Source: Gemmatimonadota bacterium
GTDB lineage: Bacteria; Gemmatimonadota; Gemmatimonadetes; Longimicrobiales; Gaopeijiaceae
DNA: 64,000 bases
Direction: 5' to 3'
NCBI GenBank assembly: GCA_040882465.1
Contig: JBBEBG010000009.1
Span: 62,001 to 126,000 of the forward strand
Below, in pieces: positions 29,803-38,311 of the stretch. Made by a program: the position numbers and the translations under genes. Each line of letters starts with the position of its first letter. Position 1 is the first letter of the stretch. The notes beneath the pieces were generated by a model. It had not been told where the DNA came from and did not search any database. It saw only the letters and a list, made by a program, of their open reading frames with translations.

Positions 29803-31244
29803 AGGACGCCGAAGCCCAGGAAGAGATCCTCGCGCAGTCCGCCCTGAGAGAGAGCCCCCCCACCCCGCGATCGGTCGAGCGCGTCGAAAAGGCGGTCGAG
29901 ATGATCGTTGAGCGCCTGGAGGACTGCCGGATTGTCCGTCCCCACCTCGAGCACCGGGTCGCGCGGCACCGCGGCACCGAGCGCGGGCGTGTAGCGCAAC
30001 TCCGCCGAAGCTGTCACGAGGAAGTCATGGAGCGCGACGGCATGTTCGGCGGCTTCGATGAGTTGTGCCGCACGCCCCCCGCGACTCGGTTCCATCCCCA
30101 GGTAGCGCCCGGCGAGATAGTCGCGGAGCTGACCCGCGTCCGCGGGGCGGTCGCCCATCCGCGCCGCGGCCTCGTCCACCACGGAAAGGAAGATCGCGCG
30201 GTCGAGCGCGCGTAGGTCGCCCACCAGACGGATGTATCCCTCCCAGAAGCTCCGGACCTCGGCGTAGTCGCCGGCGTCGGCCAGATAAGGTCCGCCGAGC
30301 CATTGCGGGGGCGGTGCACCTCCGATTCCGTGGGCGGCGCGAAGCGAGTCCACGGCGTTCTGGATCCGCAGGGCGAACACGTCGAGGGCGCGCGCGGCAT
30401 CGGGAGCGAGCTCGGCGGGCGGCGGCGCCTGGCTCGCCGCGGCCGCCTGCACCGAGACGAGGCTTTGCCCGTTTATTCCTCCACGTCCGGCAAAGGCATC
30501 CTCGGATGAGTCGCCGTCTCCCGAACCATCCCAGAAGAGAAGTACTCCGGCGAAAAGTACCGCCCCCGCCACCGCGACGAAGAGGACCGGCCGCGGCCCC
30601 CTCCGGACGGAAGATTCTTCCCGCGGGCGCCCCGCGCTCGGGCGCGGAGCGGCCGGAGCGCGCACTGTATCCCCGAGAGGGCTTGCCGGCTCGGCGCGGC
30701 GGACCCCGCGTTCGCTCGGCGGAGGAGGTTGGGGCCTGGCCGGATGTAGCTCGTCGGCTCCGGGATGCGTGAGCCACTCGCGAGTTTGAAGCGGCGTGGG
30801 CTTGGGGTCCGCGACTCTTTCGGGAGGATGGGGCGCGGATGGGAAGAGGTCCGCGGGATCGGCGGGCGGCTGGACGACGGTGATCCCGAAATCGAGCGGG
30901 TCGTCGCCACCGCGATCGGGGTCAACGGTGCCGAGCGGTGCCGCGTCGGGCCCCTCTCGCCCCATAGCTCCGGCCGCCAGGCCAGGCGGGGCGGAGACTG
31001 TAGGATCTTGCCAACCGGGAGGGAGCTCACCGCCTTCAGCCTCGATGTCCTCCAGGATGAAGCGCACGACCGGCGCGTCCCCTGCCCGGCTCCAGGCTCC
31101 CGTACTCCCGTCGAAGAGAGGCGTGTTGGGACCGACATCCCCGCGCTGGACGCGACGCGCCAACGCTTCGACCGAAGAAACGAGGACCTCGGATCCGTCT
31201 TCGAGCCGAATCCGAAAGCGGGCGGTGGGAGTGGTCCCGCTCAT
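29799..31244 (-). CDS. GYF_2-like domain membrane protein
   Basis: A 481-aa protein of unknown function. Residues 6-65 resemble the bacterial GYF_2 domain (FRIRLEDGSEVLVSSVEALARRVQRG, then a W in GAWSRAGD), a presumed peptide-binding module. A long Pro-rich disordered stretch (75-215) follows, then one transmembrane helix (about 219-238) and a helical extracytoplasmic domain to the end. It is likely anchored with the GYF-type domain in the cytoplasm. The ATG at 31244 opens the domain; the in-frame extension upstream is not conserved-looking. It overlaps the convergent fusion gene by 4 bp. Confidence 0.65.
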   Translation of the reverse strand: MSGTTPTARFRIRLEDGSEVLVSSVEALARRVQRGDVGPNTPLFDGSTGAWSRAGDAPVVRFILEDIEAEGGELPPGWQDPTVSAPPGLAAGAMGREGPDAAPLGTVDPDRGGDDPLDFGITVVQPPADPADLFPSAPHPPERVADPKPTPLQTREWLTHPGADELHPARPQPPPPSERGVRRAEPASPLGDTVRAPAAPRPSAGRPREESSVRRGPRPVLFVAVAGAVLFAGVLLFWDGSGDGDSSEDAFAGRGGINGQSLVSVQAAAASQAPPPAELAPDAARALDVFALRIQNAVDSLRAAHGIGGAPPPQWLGGPYLADAGDYAEVRSFWEGYIRLVGDLRALDRAIFLSVVDEAAARMGDRPADAGQLRDYLAGRYLGMEPSRGGRAAQLIEAAEHAVALHDFLVTASAELRYTPALGAAVPRDPVLEVGTDNPAVLQALNDHLDRLFDALDRSRGGGALSQGGLREDLFLGFGVL

Positions 31245-31546
31245 CGAGTGTGCGTAGGAGGTCTGACCAGAACCGGTGGGTCCAGCAGGTTCGTCCGGTG
31301 ACCCACCCTCCGGTACGGACCTCGGTTCGGAAGCATGTTCGCGGGGCCGTGGGGGGACCGAGCGGAGGAGTTGGGAGGTCCGCACAAGGTGGGCCCCCCT
31401 GGAAGTTTACCACCTTGGAACGATACGTTCCGAATCGCTTCCCTGACAAGAGAGGAAGCGGGGTGTGGCGCGGCGGATCCGGATCCCCCGCCGCGCCGGC
31501 ACCCGGGATCCCTCTCACGCCTTGCCCCCGGCATCGGAGCCCTTCG
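31245..31546. other. Divergent intergenic region with inverted repeats
   Basis: About 300 bp between the GYF_2-like gene and the BsuPI lipoprotein gene. No gene is seen. It contains a 7-bp inverted repeat (AAGGTGG at 31386-31392, CCACCTT at 31410-31416) and a GGAACG-ATA-CGTTCC palindrome at 31417-31431, possible operator sites for the divergent promoters. Confidence 0.4.
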
Positions 31547-32710
31547 ATGAATCCTCCGCGACTCCGACGACCCGCCACGATTCTTTACATGGGCTCCTTA
31601 CTCGGTGCTTCCGCCTGCGCGGTCTCATCCGACAGTCCGACCGCCATCGTGGACGCCGCGATCGCCCAGCACGGTGGCGATCTCTTCGAGAACAGCCGCA
31701 TCCGTTTCACCTTCCGTGGGACACGATTCGAGTATTTCCGCGACGGAGGCGCATTTCGGTACGAGCGAACCTTTCGTGATCCCCTCGGAAGTGTCGTGAA
31801 CGAGGTGATGGTGAACGACGGCACCCGAAGGCTCGAAAACGGCGGCGCGGTGGCGCTGGCCGACGACGAGCGCATGCAGGTCGAATATGATGTGAATTCC
31901 GTCATCTACTTCGGATTCCTCCCCTTCCGGCTCCGCGATCCCGCGGCTCGGCTGCAGACACTCGCCCGCGACACCGTCCAGGGCGCGCCGTACCATAGGA
32001 TCGAAGTCACCTTCGACGCGGAAGGAGGAGGAGTGGACTCGGATGTGCGCTTCGTGCACTGGATACACCAGGACTCCCTCACCCTCGACTATTTCGGATA
32101 TCGCTATTCCCGGGACGGGGGAGGGGTCCGTTTCCGGCGCGCCGTGAACCGGCGCGAGATCGGCGGAATTCTCGTTCAGGACTTCGAGAACTACGCTCCC
32201 GCGGACGCCGTGGAGGACATCGCGGACCTTGCACGGCACTTCGAAGAGGGATCTCTCGATCTTCTTTCCCTCGTCGCCCTGGAAGAGGTCGAGGTCACGC
32301 GGGCGCGCGGCCTCGCGGAGGTGGATCCCCTCCTCCCTCGGGAGGCCCCCGGGGAGGGACTCGAGCTCCAGCTTGGGATCGAGCGTTCCGAATACTCCCC
32401 GGGCGATTCCATTCACGCAGTCATGAACCTCGTGAATCGCTCCGGCGAAGAGCGGGCGCTCGGCTTTGCCAGCGCGCAACGCTTCGACCTCGTGGTGCTG
32501 GATGAAGGCGGCGAGCCGCAAGCCCGATGGAGCGAGGGACAACTTTTTGCTCAGGTGACCGGTGAAGAGGCGCTCGCACCGGGCGGGACGCTCCACTTCG
32601 AATCGTCCGTTACGGCACCCGCGGCCCCGGGATCGTACTACCTGCAGGGAAGCCTTCCCGCTTCGGGTGCGCCTCTGCCGGCGGTGCTTCCCTTCCGGGT
32701 CGTCCCCTGA
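31547..32710 (+). CDS. Lipoprotein with BsuPI-type C-terminal domain
   Basis: A 387-aa predicted lipoprotein. The signal peptide ends in a lipobox with Cys at about residue 24 (LLGASAC). Residues 30-260 form a beta-rich domain related to those of unknown-function Bacteroidetes/Gemmatimonadota lipoproteins (FRGTRFEYFRDGGAFRYERTF, VIYFGFLPFRL). Residues 280-387 resemble the BsuPI intracellular-protease-inhibitor fold (NRSGEERALGFASAQRFDLVVLD, then FAQVTGEEALAPG). A protease-inhibitor or envelope-binding role is possible. The ATG at 31547 was chosen because it alone leaves a signal peptide. Confidence 0.65.
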   Translation: MNPPRLRRPATILYMGSLLGASACAVSSDSPTAIVDAAIAQHGGDLFENSRIRFTFRGTRFEYFRDGGAFRYERTFRDPLGSVVNEVMVNDGTRRLENGGAVALADDERMQVEYDVNSVIYFGFLPFRLRDPAARLQTLARDTVQGAPYHRIEVTFDAEGGGVDSDVRFVHWIHQDSLTLDYFGYRYSRDGGGVRFRRAVNRREIGGILVQDFENYAPADAVEDIADLARHFEEGSLDLLSLVALEEVEVTRARGLAEVDPLLPREAPGEGLELQLGIERSEYSPGDSIHAVMNLVNRSGEERALGFASAQRFDLVVLDEGGEPQARWSEGQLFAQVTGEEALAPGGTLHFESSVTAPAAPGSYYLQGSLPASGAPLPAVLPFRVVP

Positions 32711-32816
32711 AGTCGCGCGGGAAGCAACCGCCAGACGCGACCGGAACGTCCCCGTTTCGGACCGGGTCTCTACCTCCGGAGTCCGGACTCGAAGAAGACC
32801 ACAGCGAGGTGACCCG

Positions 32817-33548
32817 ATGGTAGAGCTCAACCTCCTCCTCGCCGTCCTGGGGGGCGTCGTGAGCTTCCTCTCGCCCTGTGTCCTGCCCCTGGTTCCGGCT
32901 TACGTGACGTTCATCACCGGGGCGAGCCTCGACGAGCTCACCGACTCCAACCGCAAATTTTCGCCCGAAGTCCTGAGACACGCGCTCCTGTTCATCGCGG
33001 GATTTTCGCTCATTTTTGTTCTGATGGGCGCCTCCGCGAGCTTCATCGGGGGATTCCTCATCACCTCACGCCGCGTGTTCGAGGTCGCCGGCGGGATTTT
33101 CCTCGTCCTCTTCGGGCTTCTCCTTTCGGAGATCGTGAAGCTTCCGTGGGCGATGCGCGATTGGCGCGTCCACATGAAGGATCGCCCGGCGGGAAATCTC
33201 GGAACGCTCTTCGTGGGGATGGTCTTCGCCTTCGGATGGACCCCCTGCATCGGACCCATCCTCGGAGGCATTTACACCCTGGCCGCCGGCGAAGAGACTC
33301 CGGGGCGCGGAATGCTTCTTCTCGGGGGTTACTCCTTCGGACTCGCGCTTCCCTTCGTCCTGGCCGCCGTCGGCCTCTCCCGCTTCCTCACGCTTCGACG
33401 CCGCATCGGACCGTGGCTCCCCTGGATTCAGAGGGTGAGCGGAATCGCGATGGTGATCTTCGGGGCCCTCCTTATCACCGGTCAGTTCACCCGGATCGCC
33501 GCGGCGCTGGCTCAGGTCACCCCGGACTTCCTCCTGCGTTGGATGTGA
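32817..33548 (+). CDS. ccdA: CcdA-type thiol-disulfide transporter
   Basis: A 243-aa six-helix membrane protein of the CcdA/DsbD-gamma family. It carries the redox cysteines C21 in FLSPCVLPLVPAY and C144 in FGWTPCIGPILGG. CcdA moves electrons from cytoplasmic thioredoxin to periplasmic thiols, keeping apocytochrome c reduced for heme ligation. The ATG at 32817 follows GAGGTGACCCG. It lies 248 bp upstream of the first of three heme-bearing exported proteins, so a role in their maturation is likely though not shown. Confidence 0.92.
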   Translation: MVELNLLLAVLGGVVSFLSPCVLPLVPAYVTFITGASLDELTDSNRKFSPEVLRHALLFIAGFSLIFVLMGASASFIGGFLITSRRVFEVAGGIFLVLFGLLLSEIVKLPWAMRDWRVHMKDRPAGNLGTLFVGMVFAFGWTPCIGPILGGIYTLAAGEETPGRGMLLLGGYSFGLALPFVLAAVGLSRFLTLRRRIGPWLPWIQRVSGIAMVIFGALLITGQFTRIAAALAQVTPDFLLRWM

Positions 33549-33701
33549 TGGACGGCCGCGACTCGGGGATGGGACCGCGGGGGAGCGAACGGGGTATTCA
33601 ACAATATGTCCGAGTCTCGTGTCCTTTAGGTCAGGCCGGCGTAACGCATGGGGACGCGTGACGCGGGCGCACCGGGACGGGTTCGAGGAGGCCGTTCGCA
33701 C

Positions 33702-33731
33702 TTGACTCCCGCTTCACCCGCCCGTGATACT
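33702..33731 (+). promoter_or_regulatory. Candidate promoter of A1 (cytochrome c-monooxygenase 1)
   Basis: TTGACT (33702-33707), an 18-nt spacer and GATACT (33726-33731; 4 of 6 bases agree with TATAAT). It is the only plausible promoter in the 248 bp before A1. Confidence 0.4.
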
Positions 33732-33796
33732 CAGAATGCTGGAGATTTCCACGAACGTCGGTGAATCCACGTACTTGGGATTGAGGAGAACAGGCA

Positions 33797-35149
33797 ATGC
33801 AAGACGGAACGACGCGCCGCTGGAGCTGGTCGCAGCTCCGGTACTCGGCCCCGGTGATCGCGCTGCTCGCGGTATTTGCGCTGCACGGGGAGGCGTTTTC
33901 CACGGAGCACGCTCAGGATCCCGACGACGAGGATGTGACCTTTACGAAGGACGTCGCCCGGATTCTCCAGGAGAACTGTCAGGTTTGCCATCAGCCCGGC
34001 TCGATCGGGCCCATGGCGCTGATGACCTATGATCAGGTTCGTCCGTGGGGGGCCGTGATCAAGGATCGGGTAGTCCATCGCGAGATGCCGCCCTATCAGT
34101 ACGACACCGATGTCGGCGTGCAGGATCTCAAATACGATCCCCGGATGAGCGACGAGGAGATCCAGGCCATCGTGGCCTGGGTGGACAGCGGGATGCCGAT
34201 GGGTGACCCGGCGGACATGCCCCCGCCCGCCGTTTGGCCCGATCCGTCCGAGTTCCGCCTCGCCGAGCGATTCGGCCGCGCCCCCGACGTCATCGTGACT
34301 TCGACGCCTTACGACGTGCCCGGGATCGGCCAGGACCGCTGGTGGCAGCCGACCGTCGAGACGGGGATCACCGAGGACCGGTGCATCATGGCGATCGAGA
34401 CCAAGCCCGCGGTCGCGGCGCGCATGGTGACGCACCACGCCAACTCGTACTTCAGCGTGAATGGCCGTCAGGCCGCGATGCTCTCGGAGTTCGCGATCGG
34501 GAAGATCGGCGAGATCGTCCCCGAGGACGCTTGCCGCACGGCACCCGCCAACTCGCAAGTGAGTTGGGACATTCACTACTGGCCCAACGGCGAGGACATC
34601 GACGACGCCGTCGTCCAGATCGGGATCTGGTTTTACCCCGCCGAGCGCGAAGTCGAGACCTACCGGCAGGACCTGACGCTCTATATGCTGAGCGGCGGAG
34701 TCGGCGGACGGGGTTACGACATCGCTCCGCACGGCACGCTGATGACGCAGGGCTTCCGGAGCTTCAACACTCCGGTCCGCATCGACAGCTTCCAGCCGCA
34801 CGGACACACCCGGCTGGTCGCCATGTCGCTCCAGATTCTTCGAGCCAATGGCCGTCTCGAGATGGTCAGCATGGTTTCGAACTGGAACGCGCTCTGGCAC
34901 CACAGCCACATCTATCAGGATCACGCATCGCCGCTCCTCGCCGTCGGCGACCAGCTTGTCCTGACCGGTTGGTACGACAACACGGCCAACAACCGTTACA
35001 ACCCTGACCCGGATCAATGGGTCAGCATCGGGGACCGAACGGCGGACGAGATGTCGCACGCGTGGCTCGCGGTGACGCATCTCGATCAGGAAGGATACGA
35101 GGAGATTCTGGCCGAGCGTCAGGCGCAGACGACGCCCACGACCGACTGA
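33797..35149 (+). CDS. A1: exported cytochrome c / PHM-like copper monooxygenase
   Basis: A 450-aa fusion protein and the first of three tandem paralogues. An N-terminal signal or anchor (hydrophobic core VIALLAVFALHGEA, about residues 20-33) precedes a class I cytochrome domain with CQVCH at 61-65 and a likely axial Met97 in REMPPYQ. The rest matches the catalytic core of peptidylglycine alpha-hydroxylating monooxygenase (PHM): CuH ligands H213, H214 (THHANS) and H260 (DIHYW); CuM ligands H335, H337 (PHGH) and M419 (ADEMSH; DEM as in PHM). PHM hydroxylates C-H bonds with copper, O2 and a reductant. Here the fused heme may donate the electrons. It has a clear GAGGAG site; B1 follows 165 nt later. 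Confidence 0.8.
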   Translation: MQDGTTRRWSWSQLRYSAPVIALLAVFALHGEAFSTEHAQDPDDEDVTFTKDVARILQENCQVCHQPGSIGPMALMTYDQVRPWGAVIKDRVVHREMPPYQYDTDVGVQDLKYDPRMSDEEIQAIVAWVDSGMPMGDPADMPPPAVWPDPSEFRLAERFGRAPDVIVTSTPYDVPGIGQDRWWQPTVETGITEDRCIMAIETKPAVAARMVTHHANSYFSVNGRQAAMLSEFAIGKIGEIVPEDACRTAPANSQVSWDIHYWPNGEDIDDAVVQIGIWFYPAEREVETYRQDLTLYMLSGGVGGRGYDIAPHGTLMTQGFRSFNTPVRIDSFQPHGHTRLVAMSLQILRANGRLEMVSMVSNWNALWHHSHIYQDHASPLLAVGDQLVLTGWYDNTANNRYNPDPDQWVSIGDRTADEMSHAWLAVTHLDQEGYEEILAERQAQTTPTTD

Positions 35150-35204
35150 GAGCCGGCCGGCTCTCCCTTGGCCCTCGGAGCGTGCCAGGAAAAGGGGGCA
35201 GTGA

Positions 35205-35243
35205 TCGGGGGAGCCTCTCCAGTGGCACTGGGGGGGCTCCCTC
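35205..35243 (+). terminator. Possible weak terminator between A1 and B1
   Basis: A GC-rich stem (GGGAGCC at 35208-35214 with GGCTCCC at 35235-35241) encloses a smaller CCAGTG/CACTGG hairpin, but there is no U-tract, so transcription may read on into B1. Confidence 0.25.
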
Positions 35244-35314
35244 GTTTACCTTCAGTGGTCTGAGGCGGACAAGTAAAGAGAAGTGGTGGCGGTTTCATCA
35301 TGAAGGAGATTCGA

Positions 35315-36385
35315 ATGACCAGGATTCGTTTGGCCCTTGGCGGTGCGACCGTCGCCTTGATAGGGCTGAGTGCTCTACCCCTTCAGGCGCAGGACTGGAC
35401 GCAACGCGAATTTCCGTTGGCGCCCAGCAATTCCTCGGGGAACTTCGTCGCTCCGTACTTCGACGGGTGGTACCTGAACGAGGACGGCTCGTACACGATG
35501 GTCTTCGGTTTCATGAACCGGAACGCCGATGATCTCGTCGAGATCCCCCTGGGACCGAACAACTTCATCGAGCCGGCGATCTATGACGGAGTGCAGCCCA
35601 CGTCCTTCCCCGTGGTGAGCTACGGTGGCTTTGGCGGACCGCGCGAGCGCGGGGTATTCGCCGTCGTCGTCCCCGCGGACTTCACGGGCGACGTTTGGTG
35701 GCACCTCACGACGGGTGACTATTCGACGAAGGTTCCGGGTAGGCTCTATTCCCCGGGGCCGGTTATCAAGGGAGCCTACGAGCTCAGCACCACCCCGATG
35801 GCCGAAGGGTCCATGCGACCCCTGGTCGGCTTCTCCCCAGACAACACCTCATGGGGACCGCTCGGAGTCTGGGCGCCCGAGACGTACCGGACCTCCGTCG
35901 GCGAACCGATCGCGGTCACCGTGTGGGCGTACGACCGCGGCGACCGCGAGCTCCGAGACGTGAACATGACGCTTTGGAAGTACCAGGGACCGGTCGGGGG
36001 ACAGATTTCATTCGTCTCCATGGTCGAACCCCCGCCACCTCCTCCTCCCGCGGAGGCTGAGCCTTCCCCCGCCGGTGGTGCGGATGCAGCCGCGGCGGGC
36101 GGTCGTGGCGGCGCGGCTCCTGGGGGCGGGGCCGCGGCGGGCTTCGGAGGGCGCGGCGGCGCACAGAATCTGGGGGGGCCCGTGGGACCGCTCACGCCGC
36201 AGCAGCCGGTCCGCATTCCGTTGCAGGGAACGGCGCCGAACCAGGGCAAGTTCTCGGCGGCCTTCGACATGCCCGGCGAATACGTCATCCGCGTTCGGAT
36301 CGACAACTTCACCTCCGGCGACAGTTCGGCGGGGAACCAGTGCTGCTGGTCGAACGCCTACGTTCGGGTAGTGGTCACCGAATAG
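35315..36385 (+). CDS. B1: exported protein of unknown function, CCWSN family
   Basis: A 356-aa exported protein and paralogue of B2. The signal peptide is residues 1-26 (VALIGLSALPLQAQ). Shared with B2: FPLAP near the mature N-terminus, then DGWYLNEDGSYTMVFGFMNRN, a RGVFAV... strand, a Gly-Pro-Met block, and a final CCWSNAYVRVVVT with C343 and C344. Beta-sandwich folding is likely. Residues about 238-300 form a Pro/Ala/Gly-rich insert absent in B2. The start at 35315 follows AAGGAG at 35303-35308 with 6-nt spacing, which decides it over an ATG at 35300. Its place between the copper enzymes suggests a partner, substrate or regulator; no known family was recognised. Confidence 0.7.
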   Translation: MTRIRLALGGATVALIGLSALPLQAQDWTQREFPLAPSNSSGNFVAPYFDGWYLNEDGSYTMVFGFMNRNADDLVEIPLGPNNFIEPAIYDGVQPTSFPVVSYGGFGGPRERGVFAVVVPADFTGDVWWHLTTGDYSTKVPGRLYSPGPVIKGAYELSTTPMAEGSMRPLVGFSPDNTSWGPLGVWAPETYRTSVGEPIAVTVWAYDRGDRELRDVNMTLWKYQGPVGGQISFVSMVEPPPPPPPAEAEPSPAGGADAAAAGGRGGAAPGGGAAAGFGGRGGAQNLGGPVGPLTPQQPVRIPLQGTAPNQGKFSAAFDMPGEYVIRVRIDNFTSGDSSAGNQCCWSNAYVRVVVTE

Positions 36386-36436
36386 GTTCGGGTCGGTTTC
36401 CGACCCAAGAGTTGTGAGAGCCAAAAATTGTGAGAG

Positions 36437-36467
36437 AAGGGGCCCTCCGCCCACCGGAGGGCCCCTT
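36437..36467 (+). terminator. Intrinsic terminator after B1
   Basis: A 13-bp GC-rich stem (36437-36449 with 36455-36467) with a 5-nt loop. A short T-rich tail (TTCTT) follows. It ends the A1-B1 unit 51 nt after the B1 stop. Confidence 0.7.
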
Positions 36468-36555
36468 TCTTGCAGGGAACGATTTTGAAGGAGCGGGGAC
36501 GGGCGTGTTCGGCCCCGCGGGACCCCCGGGGCGCACCAAGGGCCAGGGACAACTC

Positions 36556-36585
36556 TTGACGGGCCCCGGACAGGCGCCACAGAAT
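36556..36585 (+). promoter_or_regulatory. Candidate promoter of A2
   Basis: TTGACG (36556-36561), an 18-nt spacer and CAGAAT (36580-36585; 4 of 6 bases fit). It lies between the B1 terminator and A2, leaving about 90 nt of leader, and supports A2 as a separate unit. Confidence 0.4.
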
Positions 36586-36682
36586 ACATAGGTCGGGGTA
36601 TGAAGGTTGTACCACTCGCGATCCGCTATTGCGGGCGCCGCTCGCAGCTGTGGGTCGCCGTCACCAGCCTAAGGAGTGGAAC

Positions 36683-38014
36683 ATGAACGATCATCGGTTG
36701 AGCGCTTTGCTTGGCCGGGGGCTCTGGGCGGGATTGGTGGCTTTTGCGCTGGTGGGACTCCCCGTCCTTCAGCAAGAAGCCCTCGCTCTCGATCCGGGAG
36801 ACGACGAGGATGTGACGTTCACCGCGGACATCGCCCTGATCCTCCAGGAGAACTGTCAGGTCTGCCACCAGCCGGGCTCGATCGGTCCGATGGCGCTGAT
36901 GACCTACGAACAGGTTCGCCCCTGGGGCGCGGTGATCAAGGAGCGGGTGGTACATCGTGATATGCCTCCCTACCAGTACGACACCGACGTCGGTATCCAG
37001 GAATTGAAGTACGATCCCCGGATGAGCGAAGAGGAAATCCAGACGATCGTGGCGTGGGTGGACAACGGGATGCCGATGGGTGATCCCGCCGAAATGCCCC
37101 CGCCCGTCGAATGGCCCGATCCGGCGCAGTTCCGCCTGATCGAGCGGTTCGGCCGCGCGCCCGACTTGATCGTTCGCTCGACGCCTTACACGGTGCCCGC
37201 CATCGGCCAGGACCGTTGGTGGCAGCCGGTCGTCGAGACCGGGCTCACGGAGGATCGCTGCATCATGGCGATCGAGACCAAACCTTCGGTGGAAGGGCGG
37301 ATGGTTACTCACCACGCCAACTCCTCCTTCCGGGTGGAAGGCGGCGCCGGTGGCCGGCTCTCCGAGTATGCGATCGGGAAGATCGGTGAGATCATCCCGG
37401 AGGGCGCCTGCCGCACCGCGCCGGCGAACTCTCGGGTGGGCTGGGACATCCACTATTGGCCGAACGGCGTCGAGATCGTGGACGCGACGGTCGAGATCGG
37501 AATCTGGCTCTATCCGGAAGACTACGAGGGCACCTACCGCCAGACGCTGAGCCTTTACGGGCTCCAGGGCGGCCGGGGCTTCGATATCGCGCCCCACGGG
37601 ACGCTGATGACCCAGGGCTTCCACGGATTCGATACTCCGGTCCGGATCGATTCCTTCCAGCCGCACGGGCACACCCGGCTGGTGGCGATGTCCATGCAGA
37701 TCCTCCGGGCTAACGGCCGCCTCGAGATGGTCAGCATGGTCTCGAACTGGAGCGCGCTCTGGCACCACAGCCACATCTATCAGGACCATGTGGCGCCCCT
37801 CCTCGACGTGGGCGACAAGCTCCTGTTGACGGGGTGGTATGACAACACCGCGAACAACCGGTACAACCCGGACCCGGACCAGTGGGTGGGAATCGGCGAC
37901 CGGACTGCGGACGAGATGTCCCACTCGTGGATCGCGGTGACTCACCTCGACCAGGAAGGGTACGAGAAGATTCTGGCCGAGCGTCAGGCTCAGGCGACGC
38001 CCACGACCGACTGA
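36683..38014 (+). CDS. A2: exported cytochrome c / PHM-like copper monooxygenase
   Basis: A 443-aa second paralogue, very close to A1 throughout. It has a signal peptide with hydrophobic core WAGLVAFALVGLPVLQ and heme motif CQVCH at 58-62. The predicted copper ligands are H210, H211, H257, H328, H330 and M412 (ADEMSHSW). The last six residues, ATPTTD, match A3. Ligand conservation indicates an active enzyme; the substrate is unknown. The ATG at 36683 follows AAGGAG (36671-36676); an in-frame start at 36629 lacks a ribosome site. It is flanked by the B1 terminator and its own terminator at 38105, so it is probably transcribed alone. Confidence 0.8.
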   Translation: MNDHRLSALLGRGLWAGLVAFALVGLPVLQQEALALDPGDDEDVTFTADIALILQENCQVCHQPGSIGPMALMTYEQVRPWGAVIKERVVHRDMPPYQYDTDVGIQELKYDPRMSEEEIQTIVAWVDNGMPMGDPAEMPPPVEWPDPAQFRLIERFGRAPDLIVRSTPYTVPAIGQDRWWQPVVETGLTEDRCIMAIETKPSVEGRMVTHHANSSFRVEGGAGGRLSEYAIGKIGEIIPEGACRTAPANSRVGWDIHYWPNGVEIVDATVEIGIWLYPEDYEGTYRQTLSLYGLQGGRGFDIAPHGTLMTQGFHGFDTPVRIDSFQPHGHTRLVAMSMQILRANGRLEMVSMVSNWSALWHHSHIYQDHVAPLLDVGDKLLLTGWYDNTANNRYNPDPDQWVGIGDRTADEMSHSWIAVTHLDQEGYEKILAERQAQATPTTD

Positions 38015-38030
38015 GCTGGACCCGGCAACT

Positions 38031-38103
38031 GGCCGTCGGCCCTTAGGCTGGAACCGGCGGCAGGCTTGGTGACGGAGTTGCGCTGAGGAAACTCGGCGCG
38101 AGA
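38031..38103 (+). repeat. 3'-flank repeat copy 1 (after A2)
   Basis: About 75 bp starting GGCCGTCGGCCC and ending TGCGCTGA...GGCGCGAGA. It matches the block at 39691-39765 after A3, aligning with a single-base gap for most of its length. It shows that the duplication that made A2 and A3 extended past the stop codon. Confidence 0.7.
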
Positions 38104-38104
38104 G

Positions 38105-38142
38105 ACTGGGAGGCTTCCAACCGGGGGCCTCCCAGTTTTTTT
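38105..38142 (+). terminator. Intrinsic terminator after A2
   Basis: A 10-bp stem (38105-38114 with 38127-38136), a 12-nt loop and an uninterrupted run of seven T (38136-38142). It is a strong rho-independent terminator between A2 and A3. Confidence 0.9.
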
Positions 38143-38170
38143 GCCTCCTTCTGACCTTTGAAGAATTTTG

Positions 38171-38200
38171 TTGACTTTTGGGCCCTTGCAGCCCCATTTT
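38171..38200 (+). promoter_or_regulatory. Candidate promoter of A3
   Basis: TTGACT (38171-38176), an 18-nt spacer and a weak CATTTT -10 (38195-38200). The position right after the A2 terminator supports it more than the -10 match does. Confidence 0.3.
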
Positions 38201-38311
38201 GCCTTAGGATTCCGTGCGGCGCCTGGAGGCCCCTGAGGGGCATTTCGCGGGGTCGGGCACGCTGGTACGGCGCATCGATGATTCATGGACACCCGTCCCG
38301 GAGAGCGCGAC

